From: Thermococcus nautili
GTDB lineage: Archaea; Methanobacteriota_B; Thermococci; Thermococcales; Thermococcaceae
Direction: 5' to 3'
NCBI RefSeq assembly: GCF_000585495.1
Contig: NZ_CP007264.1
Location: 1,798,001 to 1,862,000, forward strand
DNA: 64,000 nucleotides
Shown here: piece by piece, positions 54,546 to 63,547 of the stretch
Layout: every line of letters starts with the position of its first letter
How positions within the stretch are numbered: the first letter of the stretch is position 1
Notes under the pieces: generated by a model
What the model was told of the DNA's origin: nothing
What the model saw: only the letters and a program-made list of their open reading frames with translations
Databases searched by the model: none
Translations under genes and position numbers: made by a program

Positions 54546-56768
54546 TCAGACCCTCTTCAGCTTCACGACTTCCTTGGCGAACTCCTCAAGCACTTCCTTG
54601 CGCATGCCCTCAAAGAATTTGATTGACCCCGCGTAGCTGTGGCCTCCTCCTTCAATTCCAGCTGAAGGCAGCTTCTCCTGGAGCCTTGGGATTATGGCGT
54701 TGAGGTCGAAGTTGTAAGCCGCCATCCCGTCGCTCGCTCTAACCACGGCGAAGTCCGGTCCGTAGGCGAGGGTTAAGATTGGAGAATCCTCGCCGTACTT
54801 CTCCTTGAAGTGGTCGTGGATTAAACCGCTCAGCTTGCCCGGTGAAGGATAGCTGAACTTCGGTGCGAAGAGCTCGACATCGATGGTGTTGAACCTTATG
54901 CCGTTGGGCAGAACGACGCTCTTGACGTGGGGCAGGGAGGCCCTTAAAGCCTTCTCCTGCTTCTCCTTGACCTCTGGATAAATCGCGTTTATCAGCTCGC
55001 GGTGCCTCTGCAGGTTCCCGGTCAGGAGGAGAATCTCGTCTATTATCCCGTGCCCGTCCATGAACTTCCAGTAGAAGGCCTCGTGGTCTATGACCTCGGC
55101 AATCTTCTTCAGGTCTTCCTCGGTGAGGCCCTTCGCCTTCTTGGCAATCTCAAGGTACTGGTAGAACTCCGGCGCCTTGCTCCTGTCGCCGGTTCCAGCT
55201 ATCGCTGGCAGGTGCTTTATCTTGTCCTCAACGTCGGGGTTGACGAAGCGGGCCACCTCGGTGGCAAGCATTCCGGCAGTTAGTTCGTAGTAACCGCGCT
55301 TGACGTGGTGCGGATTGACGTGAACATCGACGTACTCGTCAACCTTCGCCTTGTCCTCGCTTATCCACTCGCGCGGGTCGTGGTGGTCTATGACGACGAT
55401 GGGAACCCCGTAGGCCTTTATCCTCTTGTAAGCTGGAATGTCCTCGCTCGTTCCGCCGTTGTCCACTATGACAACGAGCGGAAGCGGGTCGCCGAACTTC
55501 TCGTGGTCCTCGACCATGAAGATTATGTCCTTGAGCACATCTTCCAGCTCGTAGAAGGGAGCCCTGCTCGGTCTGCGCTTGAAGAGCTTCCACCTCGCCT
55601 GCGGGTCCGGCGAGATGCTCTCTATCAGCGGGACTATCGCGTATTCAAGGGCCAGGCCTGAGGTGTAGCCGTCGGTATCCGAATGGTGCCTCAGGAGAAT
55701 CGGCCTGCCCTCGAAGATGGCCCTGCGTATCATAAAGGCAGCTTTCATAATCTTCGGTTTGAGCTTCTCCAAGACCTCGCTCTGGACGAGGAATCCCACG
55801 TCCTTCGGCTGGGCGCGCTTGTCGAGCTCGGCCTCTATCTGCTGCTTCACCCTCGCTGCATCGGGTCCCCAGAGCCTCGCCATGTCGCTGACTTCAATCT
55901 GAATCTCGCCCGAGTGGAAGGCTATCTTGCCTATGACCTCGACGATGTCGCCGACGTTTATGTTCGGGTAGGCCCTCACTCCCGGCGCCTCAAAGGCGGC
56001 CGCCCAGGTTATTCCCGTTCCGTCGGTTATCGTGAAGACCGTCGGCCCCCCGGTGACCTGTATCTGGGTGACCCTTCCCTGTATCCTCACGGTCTTTCCG
56101 GCCATGTCCTTGCTGAGCTCGGCTATCGGCGTTACGGGGAGTTCCTTCTTGACGACGACGGTCTTGTAGTGCCTCTGGGGTGACTCGATGAGGTCTATCT
56201 CCCTCTTGTCTGGCCTGACGTCGAGAACCTGAACTATTATCTCCTGTCCCGGCAGGTACTCCCTTCCGCCGAGGAGGTCCTTCCTCTTGATTAGACCAAC
56301 GACGTGCGGGTTGAGCTTGACGAAAACTCCGAAGCGCTCGACCCTGTCGATTGTCCCCTTGTAGAGACTGCCGATTTCAACGTCCTCGTAGTCGCAGGTC
56401 TTGTCGAGTATGAAGACGACCTTGTACTTTCTGAGGCAGTCCGGGCAGACCCACGTCGTTTCCATTCCCGGCTCCCAGGGCTCCTTTATCTTGCCGCAGA
56501 TGTCGCAGACAAGGACTTTGCCCGTTCCGCCACAGGTTGGGCAGGTGTCGTAAACCGGAACCGTTCCCTTGCCGTGACACTCTGGACAGGGGATTTCATC
56601 AACCTCGTCCTCGACGCCGAGGTGGTCAAGGTTCCGGTAACCTTTCAGCTTGTCGCCTATCTTGAAATCAGCCGGAACGTAGCCCCAGCCCTCGCAAACG
56701 GGGCACTCCTTCTCGCCTACCTTGACCTTTCCCGTTCCGTGACACTCGGGACAGTCCTTAACCGCCAT
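54546..56768 (-). CDS. DHH-family phosphoesterase with DnaJ-like zinc fingers, S1 and OB domains (RecJ-like)
   Basis: 740 residues. Order: two CxxCxGxG-type zinc repeats (CPECHGTG, CPVCEGWG, CPECHGKG, CPTCGGTG); a further CDICG/CPDC finger; S1 domain (EIGSLYKGTIDRVERFGVFVKL); an OB-fold (GKTVRIQGRVTQI); DHH catalytic motifs HHSDTDGYTSG and VVIDHHDPREW; DHHA1-type GGGHSYAGS. This layout matches the large archaeal RecJ-like nucleases, reported with exonuclease activity on DNA and RNA. Start ATG follows GGGGTGAGAGG; TATA-like GTTTTTAAG near 56802. Confidence 0.85.
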   Translation of the reverse strand: MAVKDCPECHGTGKVKVGEKECPVCEGWGYVPADFKIGDKLKGYRNLDHLGVEDEVDEIPCPECHGKGTVPVYDTCPTCGGTGKVLVCDICGKIKEPWEPGMETTWVCPDCLRKYKVVFILDKTCDYEDVEIGSLYKGTIDRVERFGVFVKLNPHVVGLIKRKDLLGGREYLPGQEIIVQVLDVRPDKREIDLIESPQRHYKTVVVKKELPVTPIAELSKDMAGKTVRIQGRVTQIQVTGGPTVFTITDGTGITWAAAFEAPGVRAYPNINVGDIVEVIGKIAFHSGEIQIEVSDMARLWGPDAARVKQQIEAELDKRAQPKDVGFLVQSEVLEKLKPKIMKAAFMIRRAIFEGRPILLRHHSDTDGYTSGLALEYAIVPLIESISPDPQARWKLFKRRPSRAPFYELEDVLKDIIFMVEDHEKFGDPLPLVVIVDNGGTSEDIPAYKRIKAYGVPIVVIDHHDPREWISEDKAKVDEYVDVHVNPHHVKRGYYELTAGMLATEVARFVNPDVEDKIKHLPAIAGTGDRSKAPEFYQYLEIAKKAKGLTEEDLKKIAEVIDHEAFYWKFMDGHGIIDEILLLTGNLQRHRELINAIYPEVKEKQEKALRASLPHVKSVVLPNGIRFNTIDVELFAPKFSYPSPGKLSGLIHDHFKEKYGEDSPILTLAYGPDFAVVRASDGMAAYNFDLNAIIPRLQEKLPSAGIEGGGHSYAGSIKFFEGMRKEVLEEFAKEVVKLKRV

Positions 56769-56945
56769 CCTCTCACCCCGCTTAGGTTACGGCTTTGGCT
56801 TAAAAACGTTAGCAGGTTCTCGCTTCTCCTGCCTTCATTTCGTGGTTCGAACCTACATGATGTCCTACACAAATCGCTTAAAAGGGCCCAAGTGGAAGAT
56901 TTTTCATGGTAGTAATGACGGAATGAACAAACGGAGGGAAGAGCT

Positions 56946-59174
56946 TTGAGATTCAGGCAGAAGCTTTACCTCGTCCTCGTTGGGACCGTCATCACAATAA
57001 TGCTCATTATGGCCCTGGCTCAGGTCAGGGGTATCGAGCGAATGGGAAACTCTATGGAAAAGACTATGGGGCCCACGATAACGGACCAGGCGAAGAGAAT
57101 TGCCCTCCTTGAAAGTGAGAAGTATGCGCTCATGATTGACGAGCGGCTTCATCCTCTCCAGCTTGTTGCCGATTCCTACGCCAAGTCCATAGCCAGTGAG
57201 TACGCTGTCAACGAATACCTGCCGGGATACACCCAGAGCCCGACTTTCTGGAACACCGTTGAGAAAAAGCTGACTGAACTGAAAAACTCTGAAGGAGACA
57301 TAATCAACGCCTACTACGCCGACAGCACTGGGAAATTGAAGATAGTCCCTCCCGCCCAGCTTCCGCCCGATTTCAACGCCACTAAGTCCATCTGGTACCG
57401 CAGGGCCGCGGAAAACGGTTCGTTCTGGATGGAACCCTACACCGACATAATCACGAACAAGACCGTGATAAGCTACATAACCCCCGTCGTATACAACGGC
57501 GTCGTTGAGGGTGTCCTTGGTATAGACGTTGACTTCTCCGCCCTTTCGGAGGAGATAACATCCACCAGAATTGGGGAGACAGGTTACCTCTTCGTCCTCA
57601 GCCCAAACGGCACGATTGTAATCCACCCCAGAGGAGAGCTCATTGGCAGGGTGAACGTCTTCACGAACGAAAGCTACGTTCCCCTAGCCAGCGCTATGAA
57701 GGGGGAGGAGAAGGGCGTCGTCGAGGTCGAGCTCGATGGTAAAGTAATGGTAATGGCCTTCGCTAGGAGCCGCGTCACGAACTGGACGATAGTTGCTGTT
57801 GCCCCAAAGGACGAGCTTATCGGCGCACTCGTGAAGTCCCTCGACAGCGCGAAGTCAGAGGCCTCCAAAAACCTCATCTTCAGCCTTGGTCTTGCCTCGC
57901 TGATAGCATTGGGTCTCGTGCTCGCTGGCGTTCAGTACCTGAGAAAAGCGTTGAAGCCGATAGAGGAACTCACGAACGCGGCGGAGCTGATAGCCGAGGG
58001 CAGGCTTGAGGAGGCAAAGGAACTCGTTGGCTCAATAGACTACCCCTACCGCGACGACGAGATTGGAAAGCTCCTTACCGCCTTTGAGGCAATCTCGCGC
58101 GACGTTATTGGAACCCTCAACGGCGTCATCCAGAAGCTCGAGCGCCTCGCCGAGGGCGACCTGAGCAACGGTTTGAGCGTCGAGGCAAGGGGAGACCTGA
58201 AGAACATAATAAAGGCCCTCCGCGAAACGTCGGCCAAGATGAGGACGCTGATAGGCAACATCCGCCACATTGGTCTACTGCTCGACCAGCAGGCAAGCGA
58301 ACTGGCGCAGATTGCTGAAAACGTTCGCGGTTCGATGGAGCAGGTCGGTGAAGCCATAGAGCAGGTCAGCGTCGAAGCCCAGAGACAGCAGGAGAGCATC
58401 AACGAGATTACCGAGGGAATGCGCCTCGTTGCCCAGGTCACCGAAGAAACCTCAAGCATAATGGAGGAGTTTGAGAGGGCCGTCGAGGAGGTTACGAGGA
58501 CGGCATCCGAGGGCGGACGGAAGGGCGATGAGGCAATACGGGACGTTGAGAGCATCAAGCGCTCGATGGACTTCATTGACGAGGCGGTGAGGGCCGTAAG
58601 TGAGATGAGCAAGAGGATAGGTGAGATAACCCAAACGATAGGGAACATCGCCGAGCAGACGAATCTCCTGGCTTTGAACGCCGCGATAGAGGCGGCACGT
58701 GCCGGAGACGCAGGAAAGGGCTTCGCGGTGGTTGCCCAGGAAATCCGCGGTCTGGCCGAGGAGAGCAAGGAGGCCGCGGAAAAGATACGCGAAATCATAG
58801 CCGAGATGGACGAGAAGGTCAGGAGGGCCGTTGAGGAAACGAAGAAGGGCGTTGACACGGTTTCAAACTCGACCGAGACCCTCAAGGAGAGCCTTGGCTA
58901 CCTCGGATATATAGCTGAGATGATTGGCTCGATAGGCGAAAGGGTATCCGAGGTGAAGGAGCAGGCCGAGAGGACGAAGGAAGAAGTTGAGAAGGCCCTT
59001 AGAGCCCTTGAGAACCTCGCCACGAGCGCCGAAGAGACAACCGCCTCTGCCGAGGAAGTCAGCTCGGCGATGCAGGAGCAGAGGGCTGAGATAGAGGCCC
59101 TAAGCGAAGAGGCCAGGAAGCTCAAAGAGATAGCGCGGGAGCTCCGCGAGAACGTGGAGCAGTTCCGCCTCTAA
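56946..59174 (+). CDS. Methyl-accepting chemotaxis protein
   Basis: 742 residues: N-terminal helix, extracellular double-Cache sensor (about 30-300, with NPSAA-like WYRRAAENGSFWMEPYTD), second helix (IFSLGLASLIALGLVLAG), HAMP, and a long coiled-coil signalling domain with the conserved hairpin EQTNLLALNAAIEAARAG. TTG 56946 is the only plausible start: no in-frame ATG exists in the leader, and GGAGGG lies just upstream. The TATA CTTAAAAG (near 56876) implies a leader of about 35 bases. No other chemotaxis gene is in the window. Ligand is likely a small amine or amino acid, from the Cache type. Confidence 0.9.
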   Translation: MRFRQKLYLVLVGTVITIMLIMALAQVRGIERMGNSMEKTMGPTITDQAKRIALLESEKYALMIDERLHPLQLVADSYAKSIASEYAVNEYLPGYTQSPTFWNTVEKKLTELKNSEGDIINAYYADSTGKLKIVPPAQLPPDFNATKSIWYRRAAENGSFWMEPYTDIITNKTVISYITPVVYNGVVEGVLGIDVDFSALSEEITSTRIGETGYLFVLSPNGTIVIHPRGELIGRVNVFTNESYVPLASAMKGEEKGVVEVELDGKVMVMAFARSRVTNWTIVAVAPKDELIGALVKSLDSAKSEASKNLIFSLGLASLIALGLVLAGVQYLRKALKPIEELTNAAELIAEGRLEEAKELVGSIDYPYRDDEIGKLLTAFEAISRDVIGTLNGVIQKLERLAEGDLSNGLSVEARGDLKNIIKALRETSAKMRTLIGNIRHIGLLLDQQASELAQIAENVRGSMEQVGEAIEQVSVEAQRQQESINEITEGMRLVAQVTEETSSIMEEFERAVEEVTRTASEGGRKGDEAIRDVESIKRSMDFIDEAVRAVSEMSKRIGEITQTIGNIAEQTNLLALNAAIEAARAGDAGKGFAVVAQEIRGLAEESKEAAEKIREIIAEMDEKVRRAVEETKKGVDTVSNSTETLKESLGYLGYIAEMIGSIGERVSEVKEQAERTKEEVEKALRALENLATSAEETTASAEEVSSAMQEQRAEIEALSEEARKLKEIARELRENVEQFRL

Positions 59175-60319
59175 TCCTCTTTTTTGAAGGTTTCCCAGAA
59201 GACCGCCATCGAGAGCGAGTAGAGTAGAGCCGTTATGAAGAAGGGCCATGTTAGTGAGACGTCGAAGATGAAACCTCCGATGAACTGGCCCACTCCAAAG
59301 GTGGCCGTCCAGGAGAGGTTGTTGAGCGCCATCGCGGTTGAGCGCTCTTCCTTGCTGAAGAAGCCCATCATGAAGGAGCTCCATATCGGGTTGACGATGT
59401 TCATCAGGATTGTCCTGACGGTGTACAGGAGCGCCGCGACCGGAAAGCTTGGGGAGAGGGGCATGAGGGCTATCAAAGCGCTCGCGCTCCCGTTGAAGGC
59501 CACGATGGTCTTCACACTGCCCATCCTGTCCGCGACGATTGGGAGGAGGAACGTGCCGAGACCCATTATGAACTGCTGAACCGCGAAGAGCCAGCCGATG
59601 CTCTCAAGGCTCGTCCCAAAGCGCTGATTGAACCACAGCCCAACGTAGGGTATCGCTATTCCGGCTCCAAGGCCTATTAACGCCTGTGGAACCGCGAACT
59701 TCGCGATTCTCCGGAGGATTTCTCCCCGGAGCTTTATCCTCCTTCCGCCGTTGAGTACTGGTCTCGTGGGAAGGATTACCAGAAAGCGGAGGGGAATGAC
59801 AAGCAGGACAAGGGCGAACGTTTCCCTGTACGTCAGCCACCGGGGGAGAACTCCAGCGATGATTAGTCCAACCGCCGAGCCGATGGTTCCAAGTGCAGAG
59901 GACAGGCTGAACAGGTAGTGCCTCTTCTCGTCGCTCACCTCTCCGCTTAGGAGGGAAGTGAAGGACGGGCTCTCGAAGGCGAGACCGATTCCAACGAGGG
60001 CACCGCCGAGAGCCAGGGGCAGGAGGGAAGGAAATGCCACCTGGATGGCTCTCCCTGAGAACATCAGCCCCAGTCCGAGGAGGATGGAGCGCTTGTAGCC
60101 GAGCTTAGCGCTCAAAGGGCCTGAGAAGAGGAGCGCCAGTGCCTGTGCGAGTGTTGATGCCGAGAACACCACACCGACGTCGCCGTAGGTGTAGCCGAGG
60201 GACTTCATGTAGAAGGGCAGGATGAACCACGCTATGTTCCCGCCTAGCCAGGATATGAACGAGTAAACCACCAGCAACCAAGCGTCCCTGGAAAATCCCC
60301 TGTACTTCTGCAGAGACAT
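59171..60319 (-). CDS. MFS transporter
   Basis: 382 residues, 12 predicted helices. LSAKLGYKRS (loop 2-3) and PIVADRMGSVKTI (loop 8-9) fit the major facilitator pattern. Substrate unknown. TATA-like TTTTATATAC (60341-60350, minus) is about 25 bp upstream. Stops of this gene and the chemoreceptor overlap by three bases. Confidence 0.85.
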   Translation of the reverse strand: MSLQKYRGFSRDAWLLVVYSFISWLGGNIAWFILPFYMKSLGYTYGDVGVVFSASTLAQALALLFSGPLSAKLGYKRSILLGLGLMFSGRAIQVAFPSLLPLALGGALVGIGLAFESPSFTSLLSGEVSDEKRHYLFSLSSALGTIGSAVGLIIAGVLPRWLTYRETFALVLLVIPLRFLVILPTRPVLNGGRRIKLRGEILRRIAKFAVPQALIGLGAGIAIPYVGLWFNQRFGTSLESIGWLFAVQQFIMGLGTFLLPIVADRMGSVKTIVAFNGSASALIALMPLSPSFPVAALLYTVRTILMNIVNPIWSSFMMGFFSKEERSTAMALNNLSWTATFGVGQFIGGFIFDVSLTWPFFITALLYSLSMAVFWETFKKED

Positions 60320-60340
60320 GAACGTTTAGATGGCTGTCGA

Positions 60341-60350
60341 GTATATAAAA
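60341..60350 (-). promoter_or_regulatory. TATA box of the minus-strand MFS gene
   Basis: TTTTATATAC on the minus strand, near-consensus and correctly spaced from ATG 60319. The rest of the gap to 60424 shows nothing recognisable. Confidence 0.5.
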
Positions 60351-60424
60351 CTTGTGAGAAGCGGGCGGGATTGGCAGGAGATGCTTGAAACCGAGAAAAA
60401 AGTGGAAGAAGGGGGATGTGGAAA

Positions 60425-61897
60425 TCAGCCCGAAGATTTCATGAACTCCTCAACGGCCTTCGCGGTTTCACGGTAGGTCTTTCCTGCAAGGATTACCACG
60501 TAGTAGTTCGGATTGTACGGGTTCTTGAGCTTGGCCACAATGTAGCCCTTGCTCATAAGCTCGTTCTTGAGCTCGTTGACCTTGTCTGCGCCGTAGGCTT
60601 TCTCAAGGACCTCCCAGGCCCTGTTGCTCACCCACCCTCCGATTATCACGACGTTTTTGTCCTTCGGAAGGCCGTTGTCGAGGATGTATGTGTCGTTGAC
60701 TATGAGGGAGTTTACATCGTTCGTCGCCGTTACGGCAGGCGCGGTAATCGAGACGCTCTTGGTGACGTACGTGCTCCTGACGAATCTGTACCCGAGGATT
60801 CCGGTTATTGCCCCGCCGTCTGCGGTTCTGTTGAAGACCGGGACGAGCTTTAGGTTCCATCCCTTGACCGGAATCTTAAGGGAGGAGCCCGAACCGATGA
60901 ACACCGGTGGGTATTCCGTTCCGTTGACGTGGAGGTAGAGCACGTATATGTCGTTCTCCGGCTGAATGTCCCAGACCCACTGGCCGCTGTAAACGTCGCC
61001 ATCGCTGTACTGTTTGGCTTTTTTGTAGAACCAGTAGTCGTAGGTCACCATCTTGGCCTGGTTTATTCCAACGAAAAAGTCTGTCGGGGTAAAGAGGAAG
61101 ACCTCTTTTGCACCACTTTTGAGAAGGTCATCAATGACAGTAGTTGGGTTTGAGGAGTACTCTTTGACCTCAAAGGTTCCGTTTGCGAGGACGTACATTA
61201 GGTAGTATGTGTCCTTGAGGAGGCTCGTAAGTTTTACGGTTCCATCTGGATAGTAGAGCTCAACAAGTGTCTTTAACTGCTTGGTGTCTATGTCTATAAA
61301 GTGAATCTTCCAGCTTCCCATTTTCACCCAGTCGCCAAGCGAGCTCGTGTTGCCGGTTGAGTACCGGTAGTCATAGAAGTACATGACATCTCTGCCCTCA
61401 ACGGTTGTATAGACAACTTTGTAGTTGCCCCCAATGTCGAGTGGAGTAGTGTTCTCGTTGAAAAGTATTTCAACGCTCCTATCAAGGAACTCGGCTGCGT
61501 GTTTGGTGGAATTGTAGAACACTTTTGAAAAGTTGACTCTAAGCACAACGGTCTTCCCAACGGGTTCAGTGCCAAGGTTCAGTCCCAGGTCGGGCATATC
61601 GTTGCTGGTCAGTATGTAAGTCTGATTTTCATCGGGTATGAGAATGCTGTGGTACTCAACAGGCACAGTAACGGTCTTTGTGTACGTCTTGGTTTCAATT
61701 CCATTGAGCACCAAAAATGCTCCGAGCTTTGCGCCTGCTATGGCGTCTTCATTTATATGGAGGGGCATGTTGTTAACAACTTTGGTGGTCGGGAGAACGA
61801 CTATTGTGTTAACCGAGTTGAACCCGGCACTTACCAAAGGCACGGCCAGAAGAATCCCGACCAAAAACACCATCATCGCAGTTTCAAGTCGCCTCAT
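60425..61897 (-). CDS. S-layer-like secreted protein
   Basis: 490 residues. Signal peptide (MMVFLVGILLAVPLVSAG), many Thr/Asn-rich beta strands with N-glycosylation sites (NST, NRT, NGT), and a C-terminal alpha-beta unit VVIIGGWVSNRAW...YYVVILAGKTYRETAKAVEEF that matches the end of thermococcal S-layer proteins and CW-binding-2-like domains. It is shorter than main S-layer proteins, so a surface paralogue is likely. ATG 61897 is fixed by GGTGAT plus four bases. Confidence 0.7.
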   Translation of the reverse strand: MRRLETAMMVFLVGILLAVPLVSAGFNSVNTIVVLPTTKVVNNMPLHINEDAIAGAKLGAFLVLNGIETKTYTKTVTVPVEYHSILIPDENQTYILTSNDMPDLGLNLGTEPVGKTVVLRVNFSKVFYNSTKHAAEFLDRSVEILFNENTTPLDIGGNYKVVYTTVEGRDVMYFYDYRYSTGNTSSLGDWVKMGSWKIHFIDIDTKQLKTLVELYYPDGTVKLTSLLKDTYYLMYVLANGTFEVKEYSSNPTTVIDDLLKSGAKEVFLFTPTDFFVGINQAKMVTYDYWFYKKAKQYSDGDVYSGQWVWDIQPENDIYVLYLHVNGTEYPPVFIGSGSSLKIPVKGWNLKLVPVFNRTADGGAITGILGYRFVRSTYVTKSVSITAPAVTATNDVNSLIVNDTYILDNGLPKDKNVVIIGGWVSNRAWEVLEKAYGADKVNELKNELMSKGYIVAKLKNPYNPNYYVVILAGKTYRETAKAVEEFMKSSG

Positions 61898-61928
61898 GGG
61901 CATCACCGTTCTTCATAGTGAATGTTAA

Positions 61929-61940
61929 CCTTTATAACCC
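61929..61940. promoter_or_regulatory. Bidirectional TATA element
   Basis: CCTTTATAACCC reads TTTATAAC on the plus strand and GTTATAAA on the minus strand. Each direction places initiation about 25 bp away, at the starts of the DUF2391 gene (61964) and the S-layer-like gene (61897). Confidence 0.5.
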
Positions 61941-61963
61941 TTCTCGGTGAAGCGTTTTCCGCG

Positions 61964-62485
61964 ATGATGAGTGAATCCAATGCTGACGGGATGATGAACC
62001 CCGAACCTGAGCGCGAGGTGGTTGAACTGGAGAAACTCCGGAAGAGCGTTGAAGAGCTGACAAGACAGGTTGCCAGGCTGGAGGAGAGGAGAAAGCCCGA
62101 CTCCCTTGGCTGGGACGATATAGCGCAGGAGATAGTTGGGGCGATAACCTTCGCGCTCCCCTTCATCTTCACGGGTGAGGTCTGGGACGTGGCAAAGGAC
62201 ATCTCGGTCGAGCGCTCGCTCGCCATCTTCCTCATGACGATTGGCCTCGCTTATCTCTTCCTCACCAAGGCCCAGCTCGGGAACCTGAAGCGCGAGGAAA
62301 TCTTCCACGTTCCCAAGAGGCTTATAACCGTCGCCCTCATCTCCTACGCCGTTTCCGCGGTTCTAATCTACCTCTTCGGCATAGACTACATAGCTCACTT
62401 TGACGCGGTTCAGTACTTCAACGCGACGGTCATAATAAGCACCTTCGCGGTCATAGGCGCGATAGCGGTTGACATGGTGAGGTGA
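61964..62485 (+). CDS. DUF2391-like membrane protein with coiled-coil N-terminus
   Basis: 173 residues: a charged coiled coil (about 10-40, EVVELEKLRKSVEELTRQVARLEER), then four membrane helices (DIAQEIVGAITFALPFIF; LAIFLMTIGLAYLFL; LITVALISYAVSAVLIYLF; TVIISTFAVIGAIAV). ATG 61964 is leaderless behind the shared TATA; ATG 61967 is equally possible. It is immediately followed, with no gap, by the TOPRIM gene, so the two are an operon. Confidence 0.65.
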   Translation: MMSESNADGMMNPEPEREVVELEKLRKSVEELTRQVARLEERRKPDSLGWDDIAQEIVGAITFALPFIFTGEVWDVAKDISVERSLAIFLMTIGLAYLFLTKAQLGNLKREEIFHVPKRLITVALISYAVSAVLIYLFGIDYIAHFDAVQYFNATVIISTFAVIGAIAVDMVR

Positions 62486-63508
62486 ATGAAAGTAGTAACT
62501 GGAAAGCGCTGGGAGGCCTTTGCCGATAGTGCCGTTCTCTTCCCAGAGTACTCGAAGAACCGCGACGAGCTGATTAACTTCGTGAACTCGCTGAAGGGCG
62601 ACGAGACCATCGTCACGGCCAGTTTAGAGCTGGTAGACCTGATAGCGAACCGCTTTAGGAAGGGCGAGGAGAACGTTCTAATCTACTCGGACACAGGGAG
62701 GAGCATAACGCTCAAGGAGACCTACGAGCTGAGGAAATACATCGAGTTCGACGTTCGCGGGGGCTTCTCGGGGGAAAATGCCAGGGCGAGCGTCCTCTTC
62801 GTCGAGGGGAAGACCGACGCCAAGTTCTTCAAGGCCGTCTTCAAGAAGCTCTTCGAGTTCAGGGAGAGCCGAAATGCCCCGTACCAGTTCAGGTTTATAG
62901 AGCGTGTCTTTGAGCGCGACAACTTCGACCTCCTCAGGCGGGAATCGGACGGGGCTTACCTCGCCGTTATCCCGAGCGAGGGCAACTCCGGGGTAATTAG
63001 AAACCTCGGAAACTTCCTAAAAGCCATGGAGGCCTTTGATTTCAGCGTTGACAGGCTCGGCGTTGCGGTTGACATAGACGAGAGCAGGGAAAGCGCCCTC
63101 GCCTCGATAGCGGGGAAGCTCTCTGGCTTTGAGCACGAAACGACCACGAGGGGCTACCTCGTCGGAAAAATCGAGGTGATTCCGCTCGTCATTGGACTGC
63201 CCTTCGAGGACGGGCTGATAGAGTGGAAGAAACCGACGGTCGAGGACCTGATGCTCCACCTCATCGAGCGCGAGGGACTGCTCGACAAGGTCAGGCCGGG
63301 CATTAAAGCCCTCAACGAGAGCCTCGGGAGAAAGCTCAAGCCCAAGGAGGTCATGTATCTGGCCTTATCGGCCTACGGCCACTGGGGCAACCTCGAGGGC
63401 TTCTACGAGCTGTTCGTCATGCGCTCCAGGTTCAGGAACCTCAAGGCGGTTCTGAGGGAAGCAGGGCTTATGGAGGGCCTCAGATACCTCGCATTCTCAG
63501 AGCGCTGA
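62486..63508 (+). CDS. TOPRIM-domain nuclease-like protein (DUF3226 type)
   Basis: 340 residues. A roughly 100-residue N-terminal domain precedes the TOPRIM motif VLFVEGKTDAKFFKAVF, with VAVDIDES as the second acidic motif. Related to OLD-type TOPRIM nucleases but lacking the ABC ATPase. ATG directly follows the stop of the DUF2391-like gene. Possible nucleic acid cleavage; the role is not known. Confidence 0.7.
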   Translation: MKVVTGKRWEAFADSAVLFPEYSKNRDELINFVNSLKGDETIVTASLELVDLIANRFRKGEENVLIYSDTGRSITLKETYELRKYIEFDVRGGFSGENARASVLFVEGKTDAKFFKAVFKKLFEFRESRNAPYQFRFIERVFERDNFDLLRRESDGAYLAVIPSEGNSGVIRNLGNFLKAMEAFDFSVDRLGVAVDIDESRESALASIAGKLSGFEHETTTRGYLVGKIEVIPLVIGLPFEDGLIEWKKPTVEDLMLHLIEREGLLDKVRPGIKALNESLGRKLKPKEVMYLALSAYGHWGNLEGFYELFVMRSRFRNLKAVLREAGLMEGLRYLAFSER

Positions 63509-63547
63509 GCTTTTAAGTTCTCCCTCCAATCCCCTTCGGTGATAAAG

